Source: Archegozetes longisetosus
Lineage: Eukaryota > Arthropoda > Arachnida > Sarcoptiformes > Trhypochthoniidae
Direction of reading: 5' to 3'
NCBI GenBank assembly: GCA_018873245.2
Contig: JAEMBT020000003.1
Span: 1,789,843-1,853,842 of the forward strand
Length of the DNA: 64,000 bases
Of this stretch, positions 21,936 through 35,371 are shown piece by piece. The translations under genes were made by a program, and so were the position numbers. Numbering within the stretch: the stretch's first letter is position 1; every line of letters starts with the position of its first letter. Under the pieces are notes generated by a model, which was given only the letters and a program-made list of their open reading frames with translations, was not told where the DNA came from and searched no databases.

Positions 21936-24900
21936 TTATACGACATCTGTTAAGGTCTTGAAGGTTAGATTATCTTTGATTTGTTGAACCGTTACATTAG
22001 AGTTGGTCACGAATTCAATTGTTTTCGGACTAACAAACATAAAGAATCCGTTGTGAGGGAAATGACCCACAATTCCAGAACTTAGTTTGAAATCCATTAA
22101 AACGAATGGAGTGACTGCTTCTGATGACAACACAATATCATAAACATATTTATTAGTTTTGGTGTCGTGTGATTTTTCTTTCACGTCAACCAGTTTTAAA
22201 TTTGATTTAACTATTTTTGAGTTTTTTGGTTCAGACAATAACATAAAGTTATGAGCCTTTAATACAAAGAGAGAGAAGTTTCAACTTAAATCAAATTAAC
22301 AAATTTTTAAACAAATACGACTCAAATATTAATAAAGATTTTGAATTACCACTATTTTGTGTTCTGTATTTTGTATTTCGACCAATAAAACACATTCACT
22401 CCTATCGACACAATTGGATTGTTTTAATAGATCTGGTATTGAATGTGTGTAAACAATATTAGCTGAAAAGCTATCAGTTTTAATAAGAGATTTGATTTGA
22501 TGCACAGGTTTCAGTGACGACCACTTGAATACTTGAACTGATAGATTGAAAGACAAGTTTCCCAAATAGTCGTCGCGAACAAACGATATCTATAATTAAA
22601 TAACATGAATAACATCTTTTTATAGATTATATAGATTTTGAGGATAACATATAGTTGCAAGGTTCGACACTAGTTTTTGAGTTTACTTTAATTGTTTGAT
22701 CTGTATCCTCATAAGGAGAGACCAAATGATTACTTAAGAAATTTCTAGCGAAAGAGTGCAATAATTTCCATTTTCCTCCGAATTCAATTGAAGCAAAAGA
22801 CGGCGCTTCCCATATGTCATTGAATTGCCAATAAAGTGCTCCCATTGTATATCCTTCGCCACTCTTTGAATCCAAGGCACGATTCCTACGATAAAACTCA
22901 GTCTCACTTCTCATAGCCATCGCTTGAGTGACTTGTGATAAATATATCAAATCATTTAATCTTTCCTTTCCACCGTGTGATGGAAGTTGAAAATAACGAG
23001 CTAAGCAAAAATATTCAATCAGTTACGTATCTGTTGATAAATTACAAATTGACTGTCTGTAAATAGTATTTGTTATTCTGAAGATAAAAGCTTTGTTGTC
23101 AATAAATTAGATATAAACTATGAATATATTTTATAAAATATGCATTGCATACAAATCTGTTCTTCAATTGATTTTCCTTCATTTTCTCCATGCTGATGAT
23201 GATCAATTGCTTTACTTATCGGATAAGTCAATTCACTTTCTTTGATAACTCGGGATAATGTTTCTAATGACGGGTAAGATTGAAAGCCATATTCGGAGGA
23301 AAACTTGGCGCTCGGAAATTGATCCCAATCCCAAAGTTTTGAATAATCATTATAATAGTGAACATCACCATATCTGGTATCCTGTGGAGAATTTGCAATC
23401 CAGCCCTCTTTCTCGGTCTTCAACCCGTTGGAAGGACTCGAACTCACAAAGGGCCGCGAAGTGTCTTCTTCTAATGCTATTTTTCTTATATGATTGATGT
23501 ACAACTCGACATAGTCTTTTCTATACAATTCATCATCAGTAAATTGATACCAGTGCTGTGCTAGTGCGGCTTCATTTTCGTTATTACCTGAAATAAACCA
23601 GGATCTTAATAATATTTGTTACATCTGTTATGAGTGTTCAATTTTTTTATAACTTGTTAATTACCAGCCCAGAGAGCAATTGAAGGATGATGTTGAAGAC
23701 GTCTAACTTGTTGAACAACTTCCATATCAACTGATTTCAAAAATTGAGGATTAGTTGGATATAAAGCACAGGCAAACATAAAGTCCTGCCAAATCATAAT
23801 TCCCAACTCATCGGCCAATTCATAGAAGTCGTCCAATTCATAAATACCTCCGCCCCAAACTCTCAACATATTCATATTCGCCTCTTTTGCCGATTCCAAT
23901 AAATGTCTCAAATATTGTCTGCTAACAGATTCTGTCAAAACATTAGCCGGAATCCAATTCGAACCTTTGGCGAAAAATGTTTTGCCATTCACTTTGAAAT
24001 AAAAAGTCAATCCTTCAGGTTTAATCGGTTCCTGAATTAATTCTATTTTTCTGAAACCTATTTTAACTGATTTTTGTGAAACTTCTTTACTGTTTGCAAC
24101 AGATAACGAAACACTCAAATTATATAATGTTTGAGTATTATCTGCGACACCATTTGGAAACCATGGAGTAATTTGTATTTTATCGATAGGAATGACAAAT
24201 TTAACCTTTACTGTATTATCGGTTTGAGGTTTTAAGACTTGGATTTGATTTTCTACTAATTTGTGTTGATTTAATTGGATATTGAAAGTGGAGTTAATTT
24301 GTTTATTGACTGCAGTCTCCAAATGAGCCGTTATGTGGAGCGTCCAGTGAGAATCATTATTTTGAAGAGGAGTTGTATCGACTGTAATGTCTCTAATAAT
24401 GGCGCTGTCATATGCTTCGATACCAATTGATTTCCAAATTCCTTGTGTTAGAAATGCCGGGGCCTATTAAGGAATTTTGTGATTTTTTATGATACATTAT
24501 GTTTTTCAAAAATTAGGTAATGTTTTGTCATATATGAGAATAGTGTTATAAAGTGATTACACTTTAGTTGGCTTTATTATAATTAGTTTAACTAGGCAAA
24601 TATTTTGTGCATTTTATTAGATTGAAAACCTATAAGTGCATACCCAGTCCCAACTAAATGATGCTTGCATTTTACGGATAAAATTGTGATAACATTCTCC
24701 ATTTTGTACAGGATTCGGACAATCTGTTTTCGATTCAACAATTTATAAGTTTATTCCTATAAAATTTATTCAATTCTAAATACCTGGTGGTACTGTATAG
24801 TTATATGTTGCTTTATATGCTTCTGCTTGTCTTTTGCTGTAATTAACTGCAGATTCAAATTGAATCCTTATCTTATTTTGTCCAGTTTTAAGTGTTTGTT

Positions 24901-25431
24901 TCACATCAAACTTATATCTCACAAACATATTATCTGTTTGTCCAATAAGTTTGTCATTGATGTAAATACTACTGACTGTATCGATTCCTTTCGCCACTAA
25001 ATCAACACTTTCTTTACTGAAAAGCTCTGCCTCAACTGTAACAATAATTTACTATTTATTCAATTTTTCATTTCAATAAATCACTGAAATATGGATACCG
25101 TTAAATGTTGTCTCATAAGTCCAATTATCATATGAGACCCATCTGTAGTTGATATCATTGTATTCATAATATATGTCTTCTTTTAGTACACCATCTCTAC
25201 GAAGATCTGAATATACACTGCCTGGAACCTTAGCCTTTGCTTTTATGGCTGTAAAACCAATGAAGTAATTAATATTTTGTTTGAACATGAGCTTCTACAA
25301 TTGAATTAATCATTACATTTATTACTACTGGTTGCAGTCCATTCGTTACTATCTAATGGTAAATAGTCAGCAGAACTTAATACCGCTGTAGAGTAGAGCG
25401 AAAGTAAAACTGTTGCAAACGTTGTGATCAT
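21936..25431 (-). CDS. Beta-mannosidase copy 4 (GH2), intact
   Basis: Exons 25317-25431, 25099-25248, 24784-25035, 24644-24723, 23665-24463, 23153-23587, 22687-23000, 22350-22589 and 21936-22256 join in phase to 901 residues with no stop. Starts [14 protein letters not shown], a signal peptide. The acid/base Glu is residue 469 in GNNENE and the nucleophile Glu is residue 564 in [33 protein letters not shown] and YWQFNDIW blocks match lysosomal beta-mannosidases. It is the most upstream and most divergent of the four in exons 6-7 (for example DIWEAPSF against DIWQGPTW), while its exon 5 is nearly identical to the others. Likely substrate is terminal beta-mannose of N-glycan breakdown products or food mannans. 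Family call is secure; location in lysosome or gut is inference. Confidence 0.92.
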
Positions 25432-28400
25432 TATTGAAGATATGACTAATTCAAATAAAGATGTCTTGCTATTTAATCAGATTTAATAAAACTTGTATCT
25501 CATGGTTAAGCATATGTATCAATATGATTACTAGTACAGATGAGAATTTACACCTGAAAAAGTGATTTTGACAAGTGTTACACAACGCAAGTTTTTTATC
25601 TCGAAAACATGTCTGTTCTTTTGAAAACTCTGGATTACAACAAATTTATACTTAGTTTCACTTGATTTCAGCTAGGAATAGGTAAAAAAAATCAAAATGA
25701 CATATATGGACTTGAATATGTTTTTGTGTCAAATTTTTCTTCTGTCGTATAATTAATGTGAATCTAATCATAAAACAGGTTTTAGGATTTTTGATTTTTC
25801 AGATACTGATTTTTGGGGCATTTTGAAGGAGTCGCCAATAAATAATTGCTCAAACTAACCTAATTTAACCTAATTGCCTTTTATTCAATATACCAATTTC
25901 TATCAATAGATTCCTTGCTATTCAAGTAAACTTCTCTTCGATTGAGTATTAACTAATTGAAAGCAAATAAACTTCTTTTCATGATTGAAAACTATAAGCG
26001 CATGAATATTTTACTTTTAACTTTGAACAATGATTGACAGCATTTCAAACATTACGTTTTATTGAACATTGCGAAAACATTTTCAGAGTCAGAATGAGTA
26101 AAGATTAAATTAAAAATTGACCTCTTATATTGGTGTCTTCCTAGTTAAAGTTCTATTTAGATGTATTCAAATATCTATGAACATAAAAATGTTGGTTTAC
26201 TATTATCACGCCTTGTCTTAAGGCTAATATTACATCTTATATAATTAGATGACTATTAACTGAAATTTTTCTTAAAGAATCCGCTATTTATATTTGCAAA
26301 ATTTTATGTTTTATTTCAAATTCACGGTATATAAGAGAGATCAATATCAATTAAGTCCGGTTTAAGACTGGCATGAATAAAAAAACTTATTAATAGTTTT
26401 ATTGACCTTATCACCATTACTGTTGTAATGATTAAGGGAAATACCAGCATTTAAAAAACTAGTAAAACACTAGTAAAACTTTTCTCATAGGAAAATAAAA
26501 GTTCAGGAGTTGGGTGATAGAAGAATTGCGAGTTCAATTTAAAGTTGAAAATGTTTTCAATTAAGAACTTTCAAATGAACAGATTTAAGTGCTACAAAAC
26601 CCTGATAGGATCGCAACAAGCAGATTAGTTTTTGGATAAAAATTTGTACTTTTGATCATTTTGTACGAAAGTGTGCGCGTCTCACATTTTAAGGCTTAAG
26701 GATTGAATGTTATTTGTATTTTGCACTCTTATGTGTTTGGGCAATGTTAGAATAATAATTATCACAATTTTGATAGCATTACTAATTGATAAAAAACTTG
26801 TTTTCAGTCAAAGTAAATTGAATGATAGTTGCGTTTAATTGTGTAACACATTTTTCTACGCTTCAAGTTTTGCTCAAATAATGATCACAACTAAAATAAC
26901 TAAAGATAAAAGGTCCTAATGAATAAGTAGGTGTTTCCACAAACGCATCGTATTTTATATTAATAGAATTTTATTTAATAGTTAATCAAAACTGAAATAA
27001 ACATGAACGAGCAAAACATCAAATTTTCCATAAATTCATTGTTGAATCCCTTCTGGTATTGTTTCTGAAATTATTTATGAGATATTCATTTTTTAACCTT
27101 CGCTCATTATCATTTAATCTTTGATCTAGGATAAACAAGCTCTATACAATATTTTTAAAAAGTGTTATTCGCCTCCAGTATGCATATGATTAGAAAAAAA
27201 TCTTATCCCAAATCATTTTGCTATTTAGTTCTCTAAAAAATTGATAAAAGCAGAAAATGCGAGACATAATTAAAATTCATTGAATTACTTATAAATGTTA
27301 TAAGTTGATTAGATATAAGGTTATCAGAGTACGTGGTTAATTATTATCTTTGAACTAATTAATTATTAGTTTTGATTTTTTAATTTTTATTACTAAACAC
27401 TGTACTAGAAGGGGTTTCCACAGACTTATTTGATAGTAGATTATGAGTCCTTAAGTTTTTAGCTGTTTAAAGATAGTTATTAAATATTAGTTTATAGGTT
27501 AAATACTTAGTTTTATGTCTCAAGTCTTGATCGTTTTATGATATGCTAATTTTTGTACAGATTCTGTGAACCTCACAACTCAAATATAGCTTAAAATCAT
27601 TAATGAAATACATTTTTCGCTGATTAAAAATTTTATTTATTTTTTCTAAGAACGTAAAAATGAGTTTTAAAAAGATCCTGAATGAGACCCAAGAACCGAG
27701 TGCAACTTCAACAATTTAATCTCAAATGTTTATTTTAAAGTCTCAAGTGTCTTTATTAAGTCAGAAATTTTTGATCCAAACAATTTTCTAACAGTTTTCA
27801 ACTCAAACTTAATGATGTTTCAAATTATATTAATGTGTAATTTAGTTTTTGCTATTTCAACGGAAACCTGTCATTAAGTAAAAACTGTATCCAATGTTAA
27901 AATAAACGATGAAAAAATGTTCAAACACGTAATATCAAACAAATATTTAACTAAACAGGTTTTTAAAATAATCATAACTGTTACTCATGTTGGTTAAAAG
28001 TTTCTATTTAAAACACTGTCAGTCTAGGGAAATCACTCTTTGAGTAACTAGTTTGTACCATAGCTCTTGTTTACATTAAAGCCTATTTACTTTTGTGTTC
28101 ATAAATGTACATTCATTTTCAGTGATAGCCCAATGACTCTGTTTCTAAGGGCTCATCAATTATCAAATCGCGGGCAGTAAATCGACAGTGAACTAGAAGT
28201 GATCAGAAGTGTTGACATGATCTACATATAAGTCTATGTGCACTTAGTAATCATGCATTGGATTTTGTAATTGATTATTAGCTCAACTCAATGATATTGT
28301 TTAAATCTCTCTGATTTATAATCAGCTTATCATACTTTGTTATTCATAAAGTTGTCATTCGTGCCATCGTTGTCACATAAAGTGAGCTCTCAATTACTTT

Positions 28401-31099
28401 TGCTAACTTTTGACAGTTTCAACATCTTATATCTATATAAAATTATATATTATGGTCTCCTTGTTGTACATTCTGATTAATGTAAGGAAAAATTTTGAAA
28501 ATATTATAATTATCGCTAATTATAATATAAGTTAGACCAAACTTAAATATTATAACACTAATGTCTTTAGCATTTTTCAACGAGTTTATTATTAGCATAC
28601 AGTTTGTGAATCTCAAGCTGTAAAACTAAGTGATTGTTATGCCAAACTCGTACTCTTAAGAAATATTTAGCTTAAGGCTAAAATAATCAGGGCTTAAATA
28701 GTTGCTAAAACTTTTCAGCTTTTTCCTAACATAAGCCTTACTTTTGTACAAGAGGATCATTATCTAATTCATTGCCTATACACACCTTTCGCGGCTTAAG
28801 TCTAATACTTAAACACATTTATCGCACGTGATTATTATAATAATGCCTTATTATTGATGCTTGTTTGATAATAATACTTGTAAGAAATAATACCCGTATT
28901 TATCAATTTATTTTTTTCAAAAGTGCTTTTGGTTTTTGTTAATCTAGTGACTGTTTCGCTTATATCAGAACCAACAATACTCATCGCCTGTTAAGTTGTC
29001 GTAAGACTTCACTCTAAGTTAAAGGTCAGTTTCGTAACTTCTTATATTGACTTGTGTTAAACTTATCTTATTTTAAAGCTTTTCAAATCACTTTATGACT
29101 TGTGCAGAAAGTATTCACTTTTTTATATTGTTCTAAAAACTTTATTCAGGTATGAAATGCATTATACAGTGAGCGCTTCACTTAATTGTATGATCAGATT
29201 TGATATTAATCTTTACGCATAAATACGAACGTCTCTTCGAATGCGCATATTTTCTGTCGTTGACTCTTCTAATGATAAGCCATTGATTGAAACTATAAAT
29301 TGTTGTTTAATTTAGCAGAAAGCCATTTGATCGATTATTTGCCGGTCTGTTCGTAAGAGTGTTTAACCTTTAAGTAGAATTTTTAGCAAATTTTTTAACT
29401 AGTATTTTGTTAGTTAATTGAATAAAAGTAAAGGACAAATGTTTTCTGCATAAAAACTTCATTAATCTGTGTCTAATCTGTAAGTTTATCTGTATTTTTA
29501 ATACTTGATATTCATTTGTGAGTTTTATTTTAACCTGAATGTTTCACTTTATTCCTATACTCATAAGTTTATTATTTATGAGTTTGAGTAATATTTGCTT
29601 ATTCTTGATTTGAATTATTACATTTTAATTGAACTTAAATTTATTACTTTTCAACCCAAGTTGAGTTGTATCAAGTGATTGATGAGTTTTCAAAATTTTT
29701 ATTTAAAGATAGCTTTTAAAAGGTTCCTTAAAATATTTTAAATAATTTTTTAACATAGGTAAACGAGATATCTCATAAAATAGCTGTAGATGTGATCAGT
29801 TAAGTATTGCTAGTAAGCCACCATATTTAAGCAAGCTTATCGAATACCTACTTTAATAATTTATTACGAGTTCCGAAGCTTAGTTAATAAAGTCTGAGAA
29901 TGCCAGTATTTCCCAAGCCTGTTCCTAGAAATTTTCCAGATCTAGTCGTGTAATTATTTAATCTACTGCTTGATTATTCATGACTTTATTTCCTCATTTT
30001 TACACTTTGCCAAAAGAACATGAGTTTTAAGAAACTATTAACTTATACAGTGAATGGAGTGCAAAATCCTAATTAAAAGCAATAAATATTAAATAAAGAT
30101 TACTGTGATGATTAGTGCTATTTATTAACTTATAAATTGATCTTTGTGACAAATTTCCAATGAATACTAAGCATAAAAACTAGTGAAGTTCGTTTAAGAG
30201 ATTTGAAGGTAACCAAATCTACAAAAAAATGAGAAGAGTCGCGAAGAGCCTTCAATAAAGTTCCCGTAATATTTTAAGCAAAGGGTATTTTCGCGAAGTT
30301 TTTATAACCAATTTATCATACTTGAAAATATTTTATTACTTAAGCGATTTTCCTTGGTTTATAAATGCAAATTACTAGTCCTGGTACAAGTTGTATGCCT
30401 TCTAACTGTAGCTTAGTTTATTTTAACCTTGATTTCAAATTTGAAATGAAGCTGAAATAATAGTTTTCTGGCGTCTTGTCATTTTCAAAGACTCTCTACT
30501 GGTTCTGGTCAAGTATTTAATTATATTATAAATAATACGTTAGGACTGATGGAATGATTATTAGGATAGAAGTGATATGTTTAGTATAAAATTTATTCTT
30601 CGAATTAGATTTATTGATGGGAGTCATATTTAAATTATATGTTTTGATAATTATAACTTATGTTAGGCTTAATTTGATAGAAAAAATTAGTCTTAATACT
30701 AATTGATAAATGACTTGGTGATTGTTATATTTTCGCAGCGAGTAAATCAAATTAAGTTATTATTGGGAAATAACGAAACGGTGTCAAGTTTGAAAATTCT
30801 TTCAGAGAGTTTATTTCAATTGACTATTTTTTGAGTTTACACATTTTATAGCAATGCAGAGCCTTTCATATAGTACTATCAGCAAAAAAATTATTTGTTT
30901 GAAAACAAAAAGCGTCACTTTTCTAAGGGAATGCTAATTCAGTTCCTACACTGTAAAATTGACTCAATAATTTTAATTTGAAAACTTGATTCATATTTAT
31001 GAGTTACTAAAGGGCAAATGTTTGACTTACTATTGAGAGATCCCTTAAGTTTTAGCCTATGTTTTAACCTTTATTCTTTTTGCTGATAATACGCTGCAA
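25432..31099. other. Gene desert, upstream of the mannosidase array
   Basis: About 5.7 kb of AT-rich sequence with no supported open frame, RNA gene or clear repeat. It should contain the promoter of mannosidase copy 4 next to 25431. Short degenerate CTAACC-like stretches occur near 25855. Confidence 0.5.
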
Positions 31100-32541
31100 T
31101 GAAGAGCATTGGTCTGGAATCTTGAGCTTCAGACTCGAGTTTCTATACGCGCAGCTCATAATTGTTGCGTGTTTGAGTTGCATGTGTACTTAGAAGCTCA
31201 GGTCTAAGCTGTTCGCTGCGCTCTGAGCTTATGCTAAAAATGAAAAATAATGAGTAGTAAACTTTATAACAAGTATTTATCTCAAGCTATAACGAAGTAT
31301 TTGTGCAGAAAATACATTAATTTGGATCGTAAAGTTTGAACAATGAATCGAAACATACTAAACTCAGTATCACCTGATAATCTATTTGTTGTCAAACTGT
31401 CGTTCATTCCAATTGGAGTATAACTTGTAGATATTTTCAGGAACCGAACCGAAACCAATCCTAATAGTATTTTCTAAACCCGACCCGAACCAAAACCGTT
31501 AAGAGCAGACCCGACTCAACCCAAACTGAAACCGCATTAAAGAAAGAGTAATTTTTAAAGTAAAGAAATTTTTTGTCTTTTGGATTGACCACTTTTTTTT
31601 CACTTAAATCACATTCTTCTGCATCTGATTCACTCATTTTGATCACTTGTGTCGCATTAAGTACACAAAGAAATACAGAATGTATTACTCATTCGTTTGC
31701 AATGCGTTTGTAAAATAGGTATTATTACAGTTTCATAAGTCACTATTTTACTTTGCATTTGAATAGACTTTGAAAACCAATACATATTTGCAATAATTAT
31801 TTTTAAACCAATCCTTACAGACTCGCACAAACCCGTTTCAAAACTTAAGAAACCGATCCGAACCGAAACCGTAATATCTCAACCCGAACCGTTTTCGGTT
31901 TCGGCTTCGGTTTCATACGGGTTTGCTCGGTTTCGGGTTTTCAAGTTTATACTCTAATTCCAATGTTTCTTAAGCGGATTATTCGAAACTTTAATACTAA
32001 AAAGTGTCTTATTCGTATACATTTTTTACATTTTAATCTCATCGTTTAATCTAGTGAAGAAATCACTTCCATTCCACTTTTCAGCTTCAGAGCACTTCGA
32101 CATCTTATCAATAAGTGTCACCAATAATTATGAGTCTTCTTATTGTATTTCACTTTCTTGTGAACACATTTCGGTAACAGTTTGAAACAATATTCTAAAA
32201 TTATTCAAGATACTTAAGAAGTGGATAGAAATATTACTTTTAAGGTCTAACGTATCACTAATTCTCTCTTCAAATAAACAGTTATTGCATTAAATTTCAG
32301 TTTAAGTGAAGTTTATTTTGAAAACAACGATTCACAAATCAGAAATGTATCTCGTTATTCAGCTCAATAAAAATAATTTAATACCTATTTTGCTAAGACG
32401 TGAGAAGCAGTTCAACATTCATTACTGTGAAACAGCAATACTATTTTTATTTTGTTAAATAGATCGGCTTCAAATGAGTTAAGCCTGAAGCGCAGCGCAG
32501 CTCCAAGCACAACTCAGCTCACAGCTAGCTCATGCTCTTTA
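31100..32541. mobile_element. Possible larger hAT-like element with AGCTC-rich ends
   Basis: TGAAGAGCAT at 31100 is the imperfect inverse of ATGCTCTTTA at 32532-32541, and both ends are followed inward by GAGCT/AGCTC-rich sequence (31125-31235 and 32480-32530). It would enclose the hAT element at 31414-31956. No target duplication could be confirmed, so this is tentative. Confidence 0.25.
31414..31956 (-). mobile_element. Non-autonomous hAT element with 8-bp target duplication
   Basis: Perfect 8-base duplications ATTCCAAT at 31406-31413 and 31957-31964 flank a 543-base unit with inverted ends of the hAT type (right end TAGAGTATAAACTTG on the minus strand; left TGGAGTATAACTTG). The subterminal parts are repeats of CCGAACC/CCGAAACC. 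A minus-strand frame from 31637 (MSESDAEECDLSEKK, then a LYFKNYSFF block) looks like the N-terminus of a BED-finger hAT transposase; the rest of the gene is deleted. Confidence 0.85.
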
Positions 32542-33781
32542 CTATTATACCGTATATAAAAAATACAATGAAAACCTTGAAATGGGAAACTTAATAAACA
32601 GTGATAATGATAATGTTGACTATTGCACATATTTTTGTTTATTGTGCACTTTACTCCCATTATAGAAGTTTATTTGTACTTTTAATTGAAGGAAAACTGA
32701 ATCTTTCAGCTTGAAACAGCCAATAAAATGCGTACAATAAGAAAGGCTCTGTATATTGTTTTCTTTACTACCCTAGTTAAGCACTATTGAAAATTGAATT
32801 ACTTTTGCAACTAAATTGTAGTTGTAAATGACGATCATATCCAACTTGAGCCAAGATTGCATTGGATATTAAGCCAAACTAGACCTTAACTTAAATTCAT
32901 ATAAAGTACTTTTATTGAGTGTGGTTTAAAATAAGTGATAGAGAATTAACTTAAGCAAAAGACCAGTTAAGGCACTGAACAATTGAGCTTTTCATGAATA
33001 GTTAGCACTTAATGGATACTAATACTGACATATTTTCTGTTCAAATCTTCAATTAAGATCCAATACATAGTATTTAAGTACAAGGGATGTTTGCGAAGTT
33101 CTAGAAATCTGCGAATAACAATATACAAACAATATTCCTAGAACTTTCTAAATACTCTTCGTATATGGTTACCGGTGTTTGCAAATAGTATCTGATTGTT
33201 AGGTAAAACATTTTCTAAACAATCAAATATTTAGGTGACGGCAAAGTAAACGGAAATGCAAGCCTTAAGATAGCATCAATTTCGAACTATAAAAAGTTGA
33301 GTATCAGTTAATGTCCAAAAAAGTAACTATTGAAGTGCCCTAACATCGTTCAAGTTTAATGTGTTTTTTTGGGTGAATAAACGTTTTTATATGAGCTTTT
33401 AATGATTCTCGGAAACTATCGCTTCAAAAGGTATTAAATCTGAAGTTTTTTCAGTTTGATTTAATAACTGAGACACATTTCAGATTTTTAAGTATTTCTT
33501 ATCGAATTTTAGTTAAGTTTATTAATAATGTACTGTTTATATTGAAACAATTCGAAGCAGACTGTGCTAAACCAGAAAATTGTTGTAGATCAACAATTTG
33601 AAAGCTTGTCTCAAAGAAGTGCACAAATCAATTTTTTTCTAAAAATGCCAAGACCAATTTTAATGTAAAGTGTGAGTCACATAAGAGATTTTTTCAAAAT
33701 TTTCAAGATTTTTAATCTCATAGTACAAACTTTTTTCATTCATTATTATTAATTTATAAATTTGTTTTCATGACTATTTTG
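32542..33781. other. Intergenic region, no gene seen
   Basis: AT-rich. An imperfect palindrome built on GTTCTAGAA and its complement lies at about 33093-33165. No coding sequence is supported. Confidence 0.4.
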
Positions 33782-34057
33782 TAGCGATGTAAAATTTCTA
33801 GAAATTTTCTTTTTGATGAGAAACTTTCTAGAAAGTTTCTCGGGACTATTTTTCCTACGCCGTGATTATTTTGAATGCCAAAATCAAAATAAGTAATATT
33901 TTGAATATTTCAAAGTCGATAATGTTGTATATCACTTAAATTAAAACATTATTTCAATTAAAACATAATTTTGAGCTGAGGAAATAGAGCTGCGATAGAA
34001 AATTTCAAGAAAGTTTCTTGAGAAAATTTCTCCGGAAATTTTCTTTTTACAACACTA
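33782..34057. mobile_element. hAT MITE (276 bp) with perfect target duplication
   Basis: CTATTTTG at 33774-33781 is repeated exactly at 34058-34065. The ends are TAGCGATGTAAAATTTC on the left and, inverted, TAGTGTTGTAAAAAGAAAA on the right, fitting the hAT end consensus. The interior is full of TTTCTAGAAA-type palindromes, among them a perfect 20-base palindrome at about 33821-33840. No coding capacity. Confidence 0.85.
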
Positions 34058-34065
34058 CTATTTTG

Positions 34066-34744
34066 ACTTCATCTTTCAGATAAAACATTATTTTTGTTTT
34101 GATTTAATCAATTTTTTTAAACTCTGAGTCCAAACTTAGAGATAAGTTTGAAGAAGCTTGGAAAAGCAAAAATCAAGTCATGGCTAAAGTTCAAAATTAA
34201 GTTCACTTTATGATTGAAATTTTGTTAAGTCTTTTAGAAAAAGGTTTTAATTTGTGCACTTTTTTGATACAAGCTTTTATTTGGATTTTGCCAAAATTGC
34301 TTTTGTATACTTTACTGCATGGCTGTTTTAGACCGATGCTTCAAATCATACTTCTAAAAGACCATAATTATTCGTGTTTAATAAGTGATAATCATAGGAT
34401 TGACATGAATTTTTTAAACTTTGTAATATTGCCTCGAGCTTTTTGTTTTGACAGAACGGCTATTACTGTTTAGTACTCTATTTGAAACAGATTACATTAA
34501 CAGTCATAAAAAGTTGCATCAAAAGCTAATCAATTAAACATCCTGGTATTTGTGACTTATTAGTATTACAAAATGCATTATTTATATGCTATTGGAACAA
34601 GTATTTCTCATAGTTTCAATTAAAACAAAAAGGGGAGTGTCTGTAAAAAAAATCAAGTAAAAAGTTTCTTATTCAAATTTTTTTATTGAAACCAAGTCTT
34701 CCGATGAATGCATTAACTTTCAAACATAAGTTCAAAGTCTAAAC
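34066..34744. other. Intergenic region, no gene seen
   Basis: AT-rich; an open frame of 87 codons at 34210-34473 is hydrophobic by composition only and matches no known family. Treated as non-coding. Confidence 0.4.
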
Positions 34745-35363
34745 TAGAGATCAATCGGATCCCGACGGGACGAGATGTGATCCGGATTCCGTTAAATTGG
34801 ACGGGACGATATTTAGAAATTTATACAGTAAAATCATGTAAATTATAAACTTTTGTATTTTATGTTAAATTCTTGAGTGTGATTCATTGGAAGGCTTCTA
34901 CTACTAATAGTTATATATGAAGTTTAAAATATACCCATATTACCTTGGTATAAATACGGGATAGATTTCCACATTTATACTAATTATTTTTGCAAGTTTT
35001 TCGGTCCCCGCAACCAGTCTTTCAAGTGAACGAAATTTCAATTATCCGGGTTTAGTTTTGTATGACCGAAGATCAAGATTAGATCCAGAAAAGGTTGACA
35101 AAGTATTATTTATGAGACCAAACGCTGATTCGATTTAGTTATCTGCTTTTCTATTATATTGCTATTTACTTGTACTCATTTTTTGCACTATTTTATTATT
35201 TATGTTAATAAATTATTACTATGCTGAAACTATGATTAGTAACTTCCGGGACGGGGTAGGACGACACCACTTTTGGCATAAAACGGGAAGGGATGGGTTG
35301 GGACTAGAGGAAGAAAATAATGGGACAGGACGGGACTCAAAATTTGAAACTTTGACGCCTCTA
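34745..35363. mobile_element. Non-autonomous hAT-like element
   Basis: TAGAG at 34745 and CTCTA ending at 35363 form hAT-type ends; the flanking octamers GTCTAAAC (34737-34744) and ATCTTAAC (35364-35371) agree at six of eight bases. Subterminal regions are rich in GGGACGGGAC-type repeats (34770-34810, 35240-35340). No transposase frame remains. Confidence 0.6.
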
Positions 35364-35371
35364 ATCTTAAC

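Noticed and set aside
34210-34473. 87-codon hydrophobic plus-strand frame
   Set aside because: Hydrophobicity is what AT-rich sequence gives by chance; no homologue, no splice or promoter context.
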